Assembly: GCA_963765075.1 (NCBI GenBank) | Contig: CAVXVA010000008.1 | Coordinates: 949,748-1,013,747 of the forward strand | Origin: JAENVU01 sp963765075 | GTDB lineage: Bacteria; Actinomycetota; Acidimicrobiia; IMCC26256; JAENVU01 | Direction: 5' to 3' | DNA length: 64,000 nt | Shown: positions 9,010 through 18,198 of the stretch, in pieces | How positions within the stretch are numbered: position 1 is the first letter of the stretch | How the letters are laid out: each line of letters begins with the position of its first letter | Position numbers and translations under genes: made by a program | Notes under the pieces: model-generated | Databases searched by the model: none | The model's input: only the letters and a program-made list of their open reading frames with translations | What the model was told of the DNA's origin: nothing

Positions 9010-10636
9010 TCAGGCAGCTGTTCGCGCCACGTGAGTCCGGGCGTGCGCGACTGCGGCATCGAGGTCGGTGAAGACGTGGCGTTCGTCGGCGAGGTGTTCG
9101 AGGGCTCCGACGGTGTCGAGCAGCCGGAGGTGCTCGGGCCGGGCGCCCTTGATCAGGATGGTGATTCCCCGATGTTCGAGCTCGGTCACCATGTCGCCAA
9201 TCGCCTTGGCTCCGGTCGCATCGAGAACCTGCAGTTGGGAGAGTCGGAGGATGACGACTCGAACGTCGCTCACCGCGGTCAGTTCCTTGAGGAAGTGTTG
9301 GGCGGCGCCGAAGAACAGGGCGCCATCGAGCCGGTACGCAACGATGTGATCGTGGAGCAGTTCGGCCTCGACCGCCGGATCGATTTCGACATCGGCGATC
9401 GGTTCTGCCGTCGCGGTCGTCGACTGCGCGATCGTGCGGAGCGCCAGGATGGCGGCGAGCGCGACACCGATCTCGACCGCCAGGATCAGGTCGAACGCGA
9501 GAGTCGCGACGGCCGTGATCACGAGCACCGCGGCGTCCGAACCGGTAGACCGGAGGATGCGACGTGACGGTGGAAACATCGATCATGCGTGCCGCGGTGA
9601 ACATGAGGACGCCGGCGAGTGCTGCAAGGGGGATGTGGGCAACCAGAGGGCCACCAAAGAAGACGACCAGGATCAGCACGGCCGAGTGGACGATCGCAGC
9701 GACCCGGGTGCGCGCGCCTGCTCGCACGTTCACTGCCGTGCGGGCGATCGCTCCGGTCGCGGGCATGCCGCCGAACATGGGCGTCGCAATGTTGGCCAAT
9801 CCCTGACCGAAGAGTTCGCGATCGGGATCGTGGGGAGTGGTGTCGGTCATGCCGTCCGCCACCTTGGCCGACAGCAAACTCTCGATCGCGGCGAGCGCGG
9901 CAATAGCCAGTGCCGCGCTGAACAGGCTGCTGATCTGACCGGCGGAGAAGGAAGGAAGGGACGGGGTCGGCAACGAGCCGGGGAGCGTCCCGACTCGGAC
10001 GAGGTTCCAGCCGGCGGTCTGCGCGACGACGGTGGCGATCACGACGGCGAGCAGAGAGGCAGGTATGGCGCGGTGCAGCTTGGGCGCGACGAACATCGTG
10101 GCGACCACGATGGCCACGACTGCGAGCGCCGTCCATTGGCCGTGATCGAGTGAGTCCGCCACGGCGCGAAACGCGACGACCGCGGTGTTCTCCCCGTGGG
10201 GCTTCGGGACCCCGAGGGCCGACGGGACCTGTTGCAGGAAGATGATGAAAGCGATACCGACGGTGAAGCCTTCGACGACCGGCCACGGAATGAACGCCAG
10301 AAATCTTCCGAGCCGTGCGATCGCCGCGCCGAGGAGCATGAGCCCGGCCATGATGCCGACAACGGGCACCGCGTCGACGCCGTAGCGGGCCACGATGGGC
10401 ACGAGTACGACGGTCATGGCTCCAGTGGGTCCGGTGACCTGCACGTTCGAACCGCCGAAGATGCCGGCGACCAGGCCGGCGACGATCGCGGTGACGAGCC
10501 CGGCGCTCGCGCCGAGACCGCTGGTGATCCCGAAGGCGAGGGCCAGGGGCAACGCGACGACGCTGACGGTGACTCCGGCGACGACGTCGGACCGCCAGGA
10601 ATTGTGTAACCCGGCGTAGTCGGATCGGCGGGGCAC
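9010..10636 (-). CDS. SulP-family anion transporter with STAS domain
   Basis: Inner-membrane SulP/SLC26 permease, about 540 residues, for sulfate, bicarbonate or another anion. The GTG start at 10634-10636 gives DYAGLHNSWRSDVVAGVTVS. About ten to twelve hydrophobic segments follow, with the SulP-typical SNVQVTGPTGAM and FGGMPATGAIART. The C-terminal 120 residues form a STAS domain (VRVVILRLSQLQVLDATGAKAI). A frameshift near 9565 lies in the last transmembrane segments. Substrate cannot be told from sequence. Start is 29 bases from the end of the acyl-CoA synthetase gene. Confidence 0.85.
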
Positions 10637-10664
10637 TCAGCCGGGTCACATTCACCTCACGTGT

Positions 10665-12132
10665 CTAGCGGTGATCACGGGAAAAGTCACCACGCAGTCG
10701 GTGCTTGAGGACCTTGCCCGATGCGTTGCGGGGGAGTTCGTCGACGAACTCGATGGTCTTCGGCGTCTTGAACCCGGCGAGCTGGGCCCGACAATGCGCG
10801 ATGAGGTCCTCGGCCGCGACGGGTTCGCGCGCCACGACGACGGCACAGACCCGTTCGCCCCATCGTTCGTCCGCCAGCCCGATCACCGCGACGTCGGCCA
10901 CCGCCGGATGCGCATGGAGGACGTCTTCGACTTCTCGTGAGCGCAACGTTCTCGCCGCCGCTCACGATGACGTCCTTCTTGCGATCGATGATCGACACGA
11001 TGCCGTCGTCGTCGATGCGGGCGACATCGCCGGTGTGGAGCCAGCCGTCGGTGATCGCGTGTGCGGTCGCGTCGGGTTGGTTCCAGTAGCCCCGCATCAC
11101 CTGTGGCGCGCGCACGAGCAACTCGTCGTCGGCTCCGAGCCGAACCTCGACCCCGGCCGAGGGGCGGCCGGCCGCAACCAGCAGCCGGGTATCGCCGGCC
11201 GCGGCGCGACGGTGCTCGTCCGGGTCCGAGGAACAATGCGTTGCCACCGAGCTCGGTCATACCGAAACCCTGCGAGCAGTGCCAGTCCCACCGTTCGACA
11301 ACCCGTTGGAGGACCGGTCCCGGAATCGGTGAGGCGCCGTATCCCAAGGAGTGGATCGACGCGAGGTCGGAGTCGTGCACGTCGGGATGGTCGAGCAGCA
11401 TCGCGATCATCGTCGGGGCGAGCGACAACATCGTCACGCCGTGGTCGCGGACGAGCCCGGTCAGGCCGACGGGATCGAACGTCCGTTGCAGCACGATCGG
11501 TCGGGCGCGGCGGTGGAGGACCAGCACGTTGTACCCGGCGACGTGGCACAGCGGGAACGGGGTGGCGAGCACGTCGTCGTCGCCGACGGGTCGGGCCGGC
11601 AACGTGGCGTCGACCGCGGCGATGAGATTCGCGTCCGAGAGCATGGCGAGCTTCGGCGATCCCGTCGTGCCACTCGTGCCGATGAGCCACGCGACGTCGT
11701 CGGGGGAGCGGGGCGGCGGCGTGAACTCGGCCTGCCAACTCCGGCCTCGGTGAGGGGAGCCCCCAGGGGTCGGACGGCCACGCGGGCCGGCGCGGTCGAA
11801 CCGATCGGCGTGTCCCGCGTCGACGTAGGCCAATCGTCACCCCGGCGCGGTCGAGCGTCGCTGCCCACTCTTCCGGGTGCAGCCGATGGTTCAGCGGAAC
11901 CAACACCCGCCCGGCGTGGGGCACCGCGTAGTAGAGCTCCACGTACTCGATGCAGTTCTCGGCCAACACCGCGACCCGGGCACCCGGCTCGGTCAGTGCC
12001 GCGATTTCCGCGGCCCGCGGCGTCGACTCGGGTCACCAACTCTCGGAACGTCGCCGACCCCGTGTCGGTGATGACTGCGGGCGTGTCCGGCGCACGCGCC
12101 GCCGCATCGGCAATCAGGTCGTGGAGGAGCAC
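10665..12132 (-). CDS. AMP-binding acyl-CoA synthetase (ligase)
   Basis: ANL-superfamily adenylating enzyme of about 490 residues that would activate a carboxylate as acyl-AMP and transfer it to CoA. Visible blocks in order: N-terminus LHDLIADAAARAPDTPAV, the ATP P-loop GTSGTTGSPK, YGASPIP, the A5 motif GFGMTE, the A7 block GWLHTGDVARIDDDG, DRKKDVIVSGGEN, and the C-terminal Lys in NASGKVLKHRLR. It is broken by at least five or six frameshifts (near 12015, 11840, 11800, 11740, 11230 and 10945), the worst-affected gene in the window, yet every core motif is present. I read this as poor local sequence quality rather than true decay. Confidence 0.8.
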
Positions 12133-12177
12133 GCGCCGATCCTTGCAGGAACTGCTGGTCGTGTTCGCCGCTCGGGG

Positions 12178-12405
12178 TTACGCGTCGTCCTCCGGCAGCG
12201 AAAAATAGACGGTCATCGAGTACCACGGCCCTCGGTTGGTGACCTCGGCGTGCAACGACACGTCCTGGACTTCCGCATCCGCGATCCGTTCGACCTCCGA
12301 GGCGACGCTCCGGAGGAGCAGCGCGACGTCGCCTTGACGCCGACCCTTCGGATTCGCCATCGAGAAATGGTGCATGGGCCAGTGCGAAACGGAGCGAGTC
12401 GACAT
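12178..12405 (-). CDS. Small conserved-looking hypothetical protein
   Basis: 75 residues, no signal peptide or membrane segment. The sequence MSTRSVSHWPMHHFSMANPKG, then GDVALLLRSVASEVERIADAEVQDVSLHAEV, then a beta-rich end MTVYFSLPEDD has the amphipathic alternation and codon pattern of a real small protein. Function not recognised. It lies between the synthetase (same strand) and a divergent membrane-anchored protein. Confidence 0.6.
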   Translation of the reverse strand: MSTRSVSHWPMHHFSMANPKGRRQGDVALLLRSVASEVERIADAEVQDVSLHAEVTNRGPWYSMTVYFSLPEDDA

Positions 12406-12493
12406 GGATCCAGGATGTCACGAGTCGGCGTCCGAGCGCCGCGAGCAGCACGTGCTGCGTGCGGCGGAGAGGTAGCTGGGCCAGACTGACGCC

Positions 12494-13148
12494 GTGGCAG
12501 TGGGAACCATCGAAACGGTCGGGTCGCACCTCGGCGGGCATCACGCACCGACGGGGCGTGGGCGATCCCGGATGTTGGTCGCCCTGGCGCTCGTGGTGGC
12601 GTGCCTCGGCGGCATTGCGGGCTACCGACGGTTCGCAGGCGGGACCCATCTCGTGGTCCTGAACGGGAACGAGGTTTCGGGAAGCATGCGGGTCGGCATG
12701 CCGGTGAGTACCGGGATTCCGATGTGGACCGAAGGCGGCCCGAGCGTCGATCTCCAGTCGGTTGCCGACGACCACTCGCCGAACGTGACCGTCCGGTACT
12801 CCCTCATCCGTCGCGGGCCGCGTGGCGACGGGATCGGCTTCGTAGACGGGCCGATTGCTGCATGGGATCCCATCGCGATCAGCGGCGCACGCGTGTCGCA
12901 GCCGGCAAGGAAGTTGGTGGAGACGACCTGCACCACCGGTTCGTCCACGGTGGTGTCCGCATGTGCCCCGGTAGCATCGAGGGATGCGGATCCGGGTTCG
13001 ACCAGTCCTCGTCGTCACCGTGGTGGCGACGGCGCCCGGCCCGTGGCACGTCACCAACTTTCGGGTGAACTATTCGTCGTGGTTTCGGAATCGCACGGCT
13101 CAGTCGAGTTTCGTCATGCGTGGCGTCGCAATGGAACCGTCGGGCTAG
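12494..13148 (+). CDS. Membrane-anchored hypothetical protein
   Basis: N-terminal 26 hydrophilic residues are followed by one transmembrane or signal-anchor segment (MLVALALVVACLGGIAGY) and an extracytoplasmic domain beginning HLVVLNGNEVSGSMRVGMPV. In the original frame the C-terminus degenerates after TVVSACAP. Switching frame near 12975 gives a protein-like tail (VRPVLVVTVVATAPGPWHVT, SSFVMRGVAMEPSG) ending at 13148, so one frameshift is likely. No family recognised; it may be a small exported or periplasmic protein. The start ATG at 12494 is tentative. Confidence 0.5.
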
Positions 13149-13235
13149 CCGGCGCGTCGACCGCCGAGCGCCGCGATCTGTGGCGTCCGAAACCCGCTAG
13201 CCAGCGGGCCGAGAACCTGCGATGGTGACGGAGTG

Positions 13236-14697
13236 ATGCCGTCGACCGACACCTGCCTGCGGGCCATCGAGAGCAAGGACGCCCGGTTCGATGGCTGGTT
13301 CTTCACCGCCGTGAAGACCACGCGGATCTACTGCCGGCCGAGTTGTCCCGCCCGCACGCCGTTCGTTCGCAACGTCGAGTTTCTGCCGAACGGCTGCCGC
13401 CTGCCAGAAGGCCGGGTACCGCGCGTGCAAGCGGTGTCGGCCCGACGCGTCGCCGGGTTCGCCCGAGTGGGATCCCCGCGGTGACGTCGTCGGGACGCGC
13501 CATGCGGCTCATCGCCGACGGCGTCATCGACCGGGAGGGGGTCGGTGGTCTCGCGTCGCGGCTCGCCTACAGCGAGCGTCAGATTCACCGACTGCTCGTC
13601 GCCGAGGTCGGCGCGGGACCGCTCGCATTGGCTCGGGCGCAACGCGCCCAGACCGCGCGTGTGCTGATCGAGACGACCGATCTCACGTTCGCGCACGTTG
13701 CGTTCGCATCCGGGTTCGCCAGCATCCGCCAGTTCAACGACACGATCCGTGACGTCTTCGCGGTGACCCCGACCGCGTTACGGGCGGGGAAGGCGACGAC
13801 CGGTGAGCCCGGCCAGGTCACGGTCCGGCTCGCAGTGCGCACGCCGTTCGACGGCGCGGGCCTGCTCGCGTTCCTCGCCCTGCGGGCGGTCGACGGGGTC
13901 GAGCACGTCGACGGCGGAGCGTACATCCGATCGCTCGAACTTCCTCACGGCACCGGAGTGATGAGCGTGACTCCGGCCGTCGATCATGTGATGGCCTCGT
14001 ACCGGCTCGACGACCTGCGCGATCTCACGGCTGCGGTCGCCGCGGACCCGTCGGCTGTTCGACCTCGATGCCGACCCCGAAAGTGTGAACGCCGCGCTCG
14101 GACGTGATCCGATCCTCGGATCGTTCGTTCGCCGCCGTCCGGGGTTGCGGGTGCCCGGCCATCCCGACGGGATGGAACTGGTGACCCGGGCCATCATCGG
14201 CCAACAGGTCTCGGTCGCGGGCGCGCGTACGATCGCGGCCCGGCTCGTCGAACGGATCGGGAAACCGCTCGACGCGCCGGCTGGCCCGATGAGCTCACCG
14301 ATTCCCCGACGCCGCCGCGATCGCGGCGATCAGCGTCGAGGACCTTCCGATGCCCCGGGCACGAGCCGAGGCCTTGCGCACGGTCGCCGCCGCGATCGCC
14401 GACGGTGAGATCACGATCGACCCGGGTGCAGATCGCGACGAGCTCCGGGCCCAGCTCGTCGCACTCCCGGGCATCGGTCCGTGGACCGCCGAGTACGTGA
14501 TGATGCGCGCGGTCGGCGACCCGGATGCCTTTCTCGCCACCGATCTCGGCGTCCGCCATGCGCTCGACGCCGCGGGCGTCGAGTCCACGCCCAAGGCCGC
14601 CCTCGCGCACGCGGAACGGTGGCGACCCTGGCGCGCCTACGCCAACGCACATCTCTGGGCCTCCCTCAGCCCCATCCACGAAGGAGCACATCGATGA
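13236..14697 (+). CDS. ada: Ada-type regulator fused to AlkA-like DNA-3-methyladenine glycosylase
   Basis: Alkylation-damage protein in three parts. First, an N-terminal Ada zinc domain (FTAVKTTRIYCRPSCPARTP and, in the next frame, AGYRACKRCRPDA). Second, an AraC-type DNA-binding region (GGLASRLAYSERQIHRLL, FAHVAFASGFASIRQFNDTI). Third, an AlkA-like HhH-GPD glycosylase (VTRAIIGQQVSVAGARTIAARLV, VALPGIGPWTAEYVMMRA, with the active-site Asp in FLATDLGVR). Frameshifts near 13395, 13490, 14045 and 14290-14330 interrupt it. The stop overlaps the next start as ATGA, coupling it to the ogt-like gene. It probably removes alkylated bases and activates its own operon. Confidence 0.85.
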
Positions 14698-15182
14698 CCA
14701 AGTACACCGTCTACGACGGGCCGAAGGGGCCGCTGCTCCTGGCGGTCGACGACGACGGACGCGTCGTGCGCCTCCACTTTGCTCACGACACGCTCCCGAT
14801 CGCGCCGGAATGGCGCGAGGACCCAGACGCCTTGACGCCCGTGAGCGATCAGCTCGACCAGTACTTCGCGGGGGCCCGGACCGACTTCGACCTCGACCTC
14901 GCACCGCAGGGAACGCCGTTCCAACTCGAGGTGTGGGAGCAGCTGCGCGCGATCCCGTACGGCGAGACGATCTCGTACGGCGAGCTCGCGAAGCGGGTCG
15001 GCCGACCCGGCGGGGCGAGGGCCGTCGGCGCCGCCAACGGGCAGAACCCGATTGCGATCATCGTCCCGTGTCACCGGGTCATCGGTGCCGACGGATCCCT
15101 GACCGGTTTCGGCGGAGGCCTCCCCTGGAAGCGCTGGCTCCTCGAACGCGAACAATCCCAAGGCAGCCTCCTTCCCCAGTGA
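14694..15182 (+). CDS. ogt: Methylated-DNA--protein-cysteine S-methyltransferase
   Basis: 162-residue O6-alkylguanine-DNA alkyltransferase that moves the alkyl group from guanine to its own cysteine in a suicide reaction. The acceptor motif PCHRVIG is intact, preceded by the conserved TISYGELAKRVGRPGGARAVGAA segment and followed by GFGGGLPWKRWLL. Start ATG at 14694 overlaps the glycosylase stop by ATGA. Together with the upstream Ada/AlkA protein it forms a two-gene alkylation-repair operon. Confidence 0.95.
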   Translation: MTKYTVYDGPKGPLLLAVDDDGRVVRLHFAHDTLPIAPEWREDPDALTPVSDQLDQYFAGARTDFDLDLAPQGTPFQLEVWEQLRAIPYGETISYGELAKRVGRPGGARAVGAANGQNPIAIIVPCHRVIGADGSLTGFGGGLPWKRWLLEREQSQGSLLPQ

Positions 15183-15210
15183 ACCCGACCCGTCCAGCAA
15201 CGGGCCCTCC

Positions 15211-15254
15211 TATCGCACCCCAGAGGGTGCGGAGCGCGCGTCGGTTCGGCGCGG
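15211..15254 (+). repeat. Intergenic hairpin repeat family B, copy 1
   Basis: Hairpin core CGCACCCCAGAGGGTGCGG followed by the tail AGCGCGCGTCGGTTCGGCG. The same core and tail recur at 18069-18143. It lies directly after the ogt-like gene, as a terminator would. Confidence 0.65.
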
Positions 15255-15289
15255 GTCGAGGAGCAGGCTGACGAGCCCGGCTCGAGCGC

Positions 15290-15314
15290 AGTAGGTTCAA
15301 TAAACGAACCGACT
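15290..15314. promoter_or_regulatory. Palindromic operator candidate upstream of the molybdopterin oxidoreductase
   Basis: Interrupted palindrome AGTaGGTTC...GAACCgACT, centred about 30 bases before the ATG at 15331. The GGAGG ribosome-binding site follows. The HxlR regulator encoded downstream in the same operon is the natural candidate to bind it (inference). Confidence 0.4.
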
Positions 15315-15330
15315 CACCCGGAGGGCGACG

Positions 15331-17595
15331 ATGACCGAGACGACGACGGAGTGGCACCCGAGCGCGTGCATCTTGTGCAGCATCAACTGCGGGATCGAGG
15401 TGAAGCTCGACGGGCCGCGCATCACCCGCATCCGTGGCGACAAGTCCCACCCGGGATCCCAGGGGTACACGTGTGAGAAGGCCCTGCGCCTCGATCACTA
15501 TCAGAACGCGGCCGATCGGATCACGAGCCCGATGCGGCGGACGGTGGACGGCAAGTACGAGCCCGTGGACTGGGACACGGCGATCGCCGAGGTCGCCGCC
15601 GGTCTCGCGAGGGTGCGCGACGAGCACGGAGGCGCGTCGATCTTCTATTACGGCGGCGGCGGTCAGGGGAACCACCTCGGAGGGGGATACGGCCGGTCGC
15701 TGCGGGCCGCGGTCGGCAGCGTCTACACCGCGAGTGCGTTGTCACAGGAGAAGACTGGCGAGTTCTGGGTCGACGGCCAGCTCTTCGGCCGCCCGAAGTG
15801 CCACACGACCGGTGACTACGAACACGCCGAGGTCGCAGTGTTCGTCGGCAAGAACCCTTGGCAATCGCACGGGTTCCCGCGAGCGCGCGTGGTGCTCAAG
15901 GAAATCGCGAAGGATCCGACGCGGGCGTTGATCGTGATCGATCCCCGCCGGACGGAATCGGCCGATCTCGCCGACTTCCACCTCCAGGTCAAGCCCGGCA
16001 CCGACGCCTGGTGTCTCGGGGCGCTCCTGAAAGTGTTGGTCGACGAGCAGCTGGTCGATACCGGGTTCGTCGGCGCTCGCACCACTGGTCTCGAGGAACT
16101 CACGAACGCGTTGGCCATCGTGGACGTGTCGCGGTGGTGTGAGATCGCGGGGGTCGCCGAGGCCGACGTCCGTGCTGTCGCCCGCCGGATCGCCGCGGCC
16201 GAGAGTGTGTCGATGTTCGAGGATCTCGGCATCCAGCAATCCGAACACAGCACGCTGAACTCCTACCTGGAGAAGCTCGTCTACCTGCTGACCGGCAACT
16301 TCGGGAAGCGGGGGGCCATGAATATTCACACGGCGTTCGCGAGCCTCGCCGGTGGCGGGAAGGCGGGCGGCGACCGTCGCAGTCCGGTTGGTGGACACCG
16401 CATCATCACCGGACTGATCCCATGTGCAGCGGTGGCCGAGGAGATCCTCACCGACCATCCCGACCGTTTCCGGGCGATGATCGTCGAGTCTGGGAACCCG
16501 GTGCACTCGCTGCCCGACAGCCCGCGCATGCGCGAGGCGATGGCCGCGCTGGAGTTCTCGGTGGTCATCGACGTCGCCATGACCGAGACCGGGCGCTGCG
16601 CCGATTACGTGCTCCCGGCCGCGAGCCAGTTCGAGAAGTGGGAAGCGACGTTCTTCACGCTCGAGTTCCCGGAGAACTTCTTCCATCTGCGCCGGCCCCT
16701 GTTCGAACCGCTCCCGGGCACGTTGCCCGAACCCGAGATCCACCGTCGGCTCGTTCGCGCGCTCGGCGCCTACACCGATGACGATCTCGTGCCACTCCAC
16801 GAGGCGGCCGCGGAGGGTCGCGCGGCCTACACGGGCGCGTTCCTCAACGCCATGGTCGAACAGCCCCACCTCGCCAAGCACGCGGCGCTGGTGCTGTACG
16901 AGACGCTCGGGCCGACACTCGGGGCGGGCAACGAAGGTGCGGCGGCGGTCTGGGGTCTGGCCCAGACGTGCTTCCTCAACTTCACGGAGTCGGTCCTGCG
17001 GGCCGGGTTCGCGAGCGGCGACGAACTCTTCGACGCAGTGTTCACGGGTCGTGGCGTCACGTTCACCGTCGACGAGTACTCCGCCACCTGGGATCGGCTC
17101 GCCTACGACGACGGGCGCATCCACCTGGTGCAGCCCGAGCTCCTCGCCGAGTTCGGCGAACTCCCCGCCGAGGGCCCAGTTCGCGACGATGCGTTCCCGT
17201 TCGTGCTCTCGGCGGGCGAGCGCAGATCTTCGACGGCCAACACGATCCTGCGCGACCCCACATGGATGAAGTCGGACCACGCGGGGGCGTTGCGGATGAA
17301 CCCGCGCGACGCCGAACGCTTGGGCGTGACCGATGGCGACCGGGTGATCGTGGAGACCAAGCGCGGCCGGGCCGCGACCGAGGTCGAGCTGACCGACACC
17401 TTGCAAGAAGGACACATCTCCCTTCCGAACGGCCGGGGATTGGCCTATCCCGATGGCGAGGGCGCCGATGTCGCGACCGGTGTCGCCCCCAACGAGTTGA
17501 CCGCCAGCGACGACCGTGATTGGTTCGCGCTCACCCCGCACCACAAGCACGTCCGCGCGCGGGTCGAGGCCGGCACCAGAGCGGGCGGGTCATGA
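15331..17595 (+). CDS. Molybdopterin-dependent oxidoreductase (formate dehydrogenase/nitrate reductase-like)
   Basis: Intact 754-residue cytoplasmic Mo-bisMGD enzyme of the DMSO-reductase superfamily. The N-terminal ACILCSINCGIEV and later GYTCEKALR supply the four cysteines of a [4Fe-4S] cluster. The catalytic domain has GRPKCHTTGD, where Cys is the likely Mo ligand (no selenocysteine codon), then VAVFVGKNPWQSHG and LIVIDPRRTESADLAD. The C-terminal domain contains LRMNPRDAERLGVTDGDRV and SLPNGRGLAYP. No Tat signal and no partner subunits nearby, so electron donor and substrate are unclear. The stop overlaps the HxlR gene by ATGA. Confidence 0.88.
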   Translation: MTETTTEWHPSACILCSINCGIEVKLDGPRITRIRGDKSHPGSQGYTCEKALRLDHYQNAADRITSPMRRTVDGKYEPVDWDTAIAEVAAGLARVRDEHGGASIFYYGGGGQGNHLGGGYGRSLRAAVGSVYTASALSQEKTGEFWVDGQLFGRPKCHTTGDYEHAEVAVFVGKNPWQSHGFPRARVVLKEIAKDPTRALIVIDPRRTESADLADFHLQVKPGTDAWCLGALLKVLVDEQLVDTGFVGARTTGLEELTNALAIVDVSRWCEIAGVAEADVRAVARRIAAAESVSMFEDLGIQQSEHSTLNSYLEKLVYLLTGNFGKRGAMNIHTAFASLAGGGKAGGDRRSPVGGHRIITGLIPCAAVAEEILTDHPDRFRAMIVESGNPVHSLPDSPRMREAMAALEFSVVIDVAMTETGRCADYVLPAASQFEKWEATFFTLEFPENFFHLRRPLFEPLPGTLPEPEIHRRLVRALGAYTDDDLVPLHEAAAEGRAAYTGAFLNAMVEQPHLAKHAALVLYETLGPTLGAGNEGAAAVWGLAQTCFLNFTESVLRAGFASGDELFDAVFTGRGVTFTVDEYSATWDRLAYDDGRIHLVQPELLAEFGELPAEGPVRDDAFPFVLSAGERRSSTANTILRDPTWMKSDHAGALRMNPRDAERLGVTDGDRVIVETKRGRAATEVELTDTLQEGHISLPNGRGLAYPDGEGADVATGVAPNELTASDDRDWFALTPHHKHVRARVEAGTRAGGS

Positions 17596-18041
17596 AACGC
17601 ACGCGGTTCGACGATTGGCCGTGTCCGATCGCCCGAGCCACCGATCTCATCGGGGATTGGTGGACGCCGCTGGTGTTACGCGACGTGTTCTTCGGGATGC
17701 GCCGATTCGACCAGATCCAGGTTGACCTCGGAATTCCGCGTGCCGTGCTCGCGCAGCGGCTCGATCGTCTCGTCGCCGAGGGCATGCTCGAGAAGCGCCA
17801 GTACGAGGAGCGCCCGCCGCGCTATGAGTATCGGCTGACCGACAAGGGCCGTGAGTTCTGGTCGGTCCTCGCGGCGATGTGGCGGTGGGCGTCGGACTGG
17901 CAGTGGGGCGACGACCGCCCCGGCGTGGTGTTGAAGGACCGCGCAACCGGTCGGGTCGTCCGACCGGTCGTCGTCGACGAAACCACCGGCGAACCCCTCG
18001 ACGTCCGCACCCTGCGCGTCGGCCGCGCCCGCCCCGCCTGA
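17592..18041 (+). CDS. HxlR-family winged-helix transcriptional regulator
   Basis: 149 residues with the HxlR hallmark near the N-terminus: WPCPIARATDLIGDWWTPLVLRD, including the redox-capable Cys at position 10. Then come the winged-helix segments FDQIQVDLGIPRAVLAQRLDRLV and YEYRLTDKGREFW. ATGA overlap with the oxidoreductase stop indicates co-translation. HxlR proteins often respond to aldehydes, quinones or redox state and autoregulate, which fits the palindrome at 15290-15314. Confidence 0.9.
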   Translation: MKRTRFDDWPCPIARATDLIGDWWTPLVLRDVFFGMRRFDQIQVDLGIPRAVLAQRLDRLVAEGMLEKRQYEERPPRYEYRLTDKGREFWSVLAAMWRWASDWQWGDDRPGVVLKDRATGRVVRPVVVDETTGEPLDVRTLRVGRARPA

Positions 18042-18068
18042 CCCACCCCATCCCGCAACCGGCGCTCG

Positions 18069-18143
18069 TATCGCACCCCAGAGGGTGCGGAACCCGCGCT
18101 GGTTGCGCACCCCCTGGGGTGCGGAGCGCGCGTTGGTTCGGCG
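18069..18143 (+). repeat. Intergenic hairpin repeat family B, copies 2 and 3 in tandem
   Basis: Two hairpins: CGCACCCCAGAGGGTGCGG at 18072-18090, identical to the copy at 15214, and CGCACCCCCTGGGGTGCG at 18105-18122. The tail AGCGCGCGTTGGTTCGGCG follows. They lie between the HxlR gene and the arylsulfatase gene. Confidence 0.65.
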
Positions 18144-18198
18144 TGGGGGGCGAGGGACCGGCTCGCCCCGAATGTCGGGCGCGTGGGACGATGCCCGG

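Noticed and set aside
15742..17550. 602-residue minus-strand open frame opposite the molybdopterin oxidoreductase
   Set aside because: Antisense shadow without family motifs; the plus-strand protein is intact with cofactor motifs.
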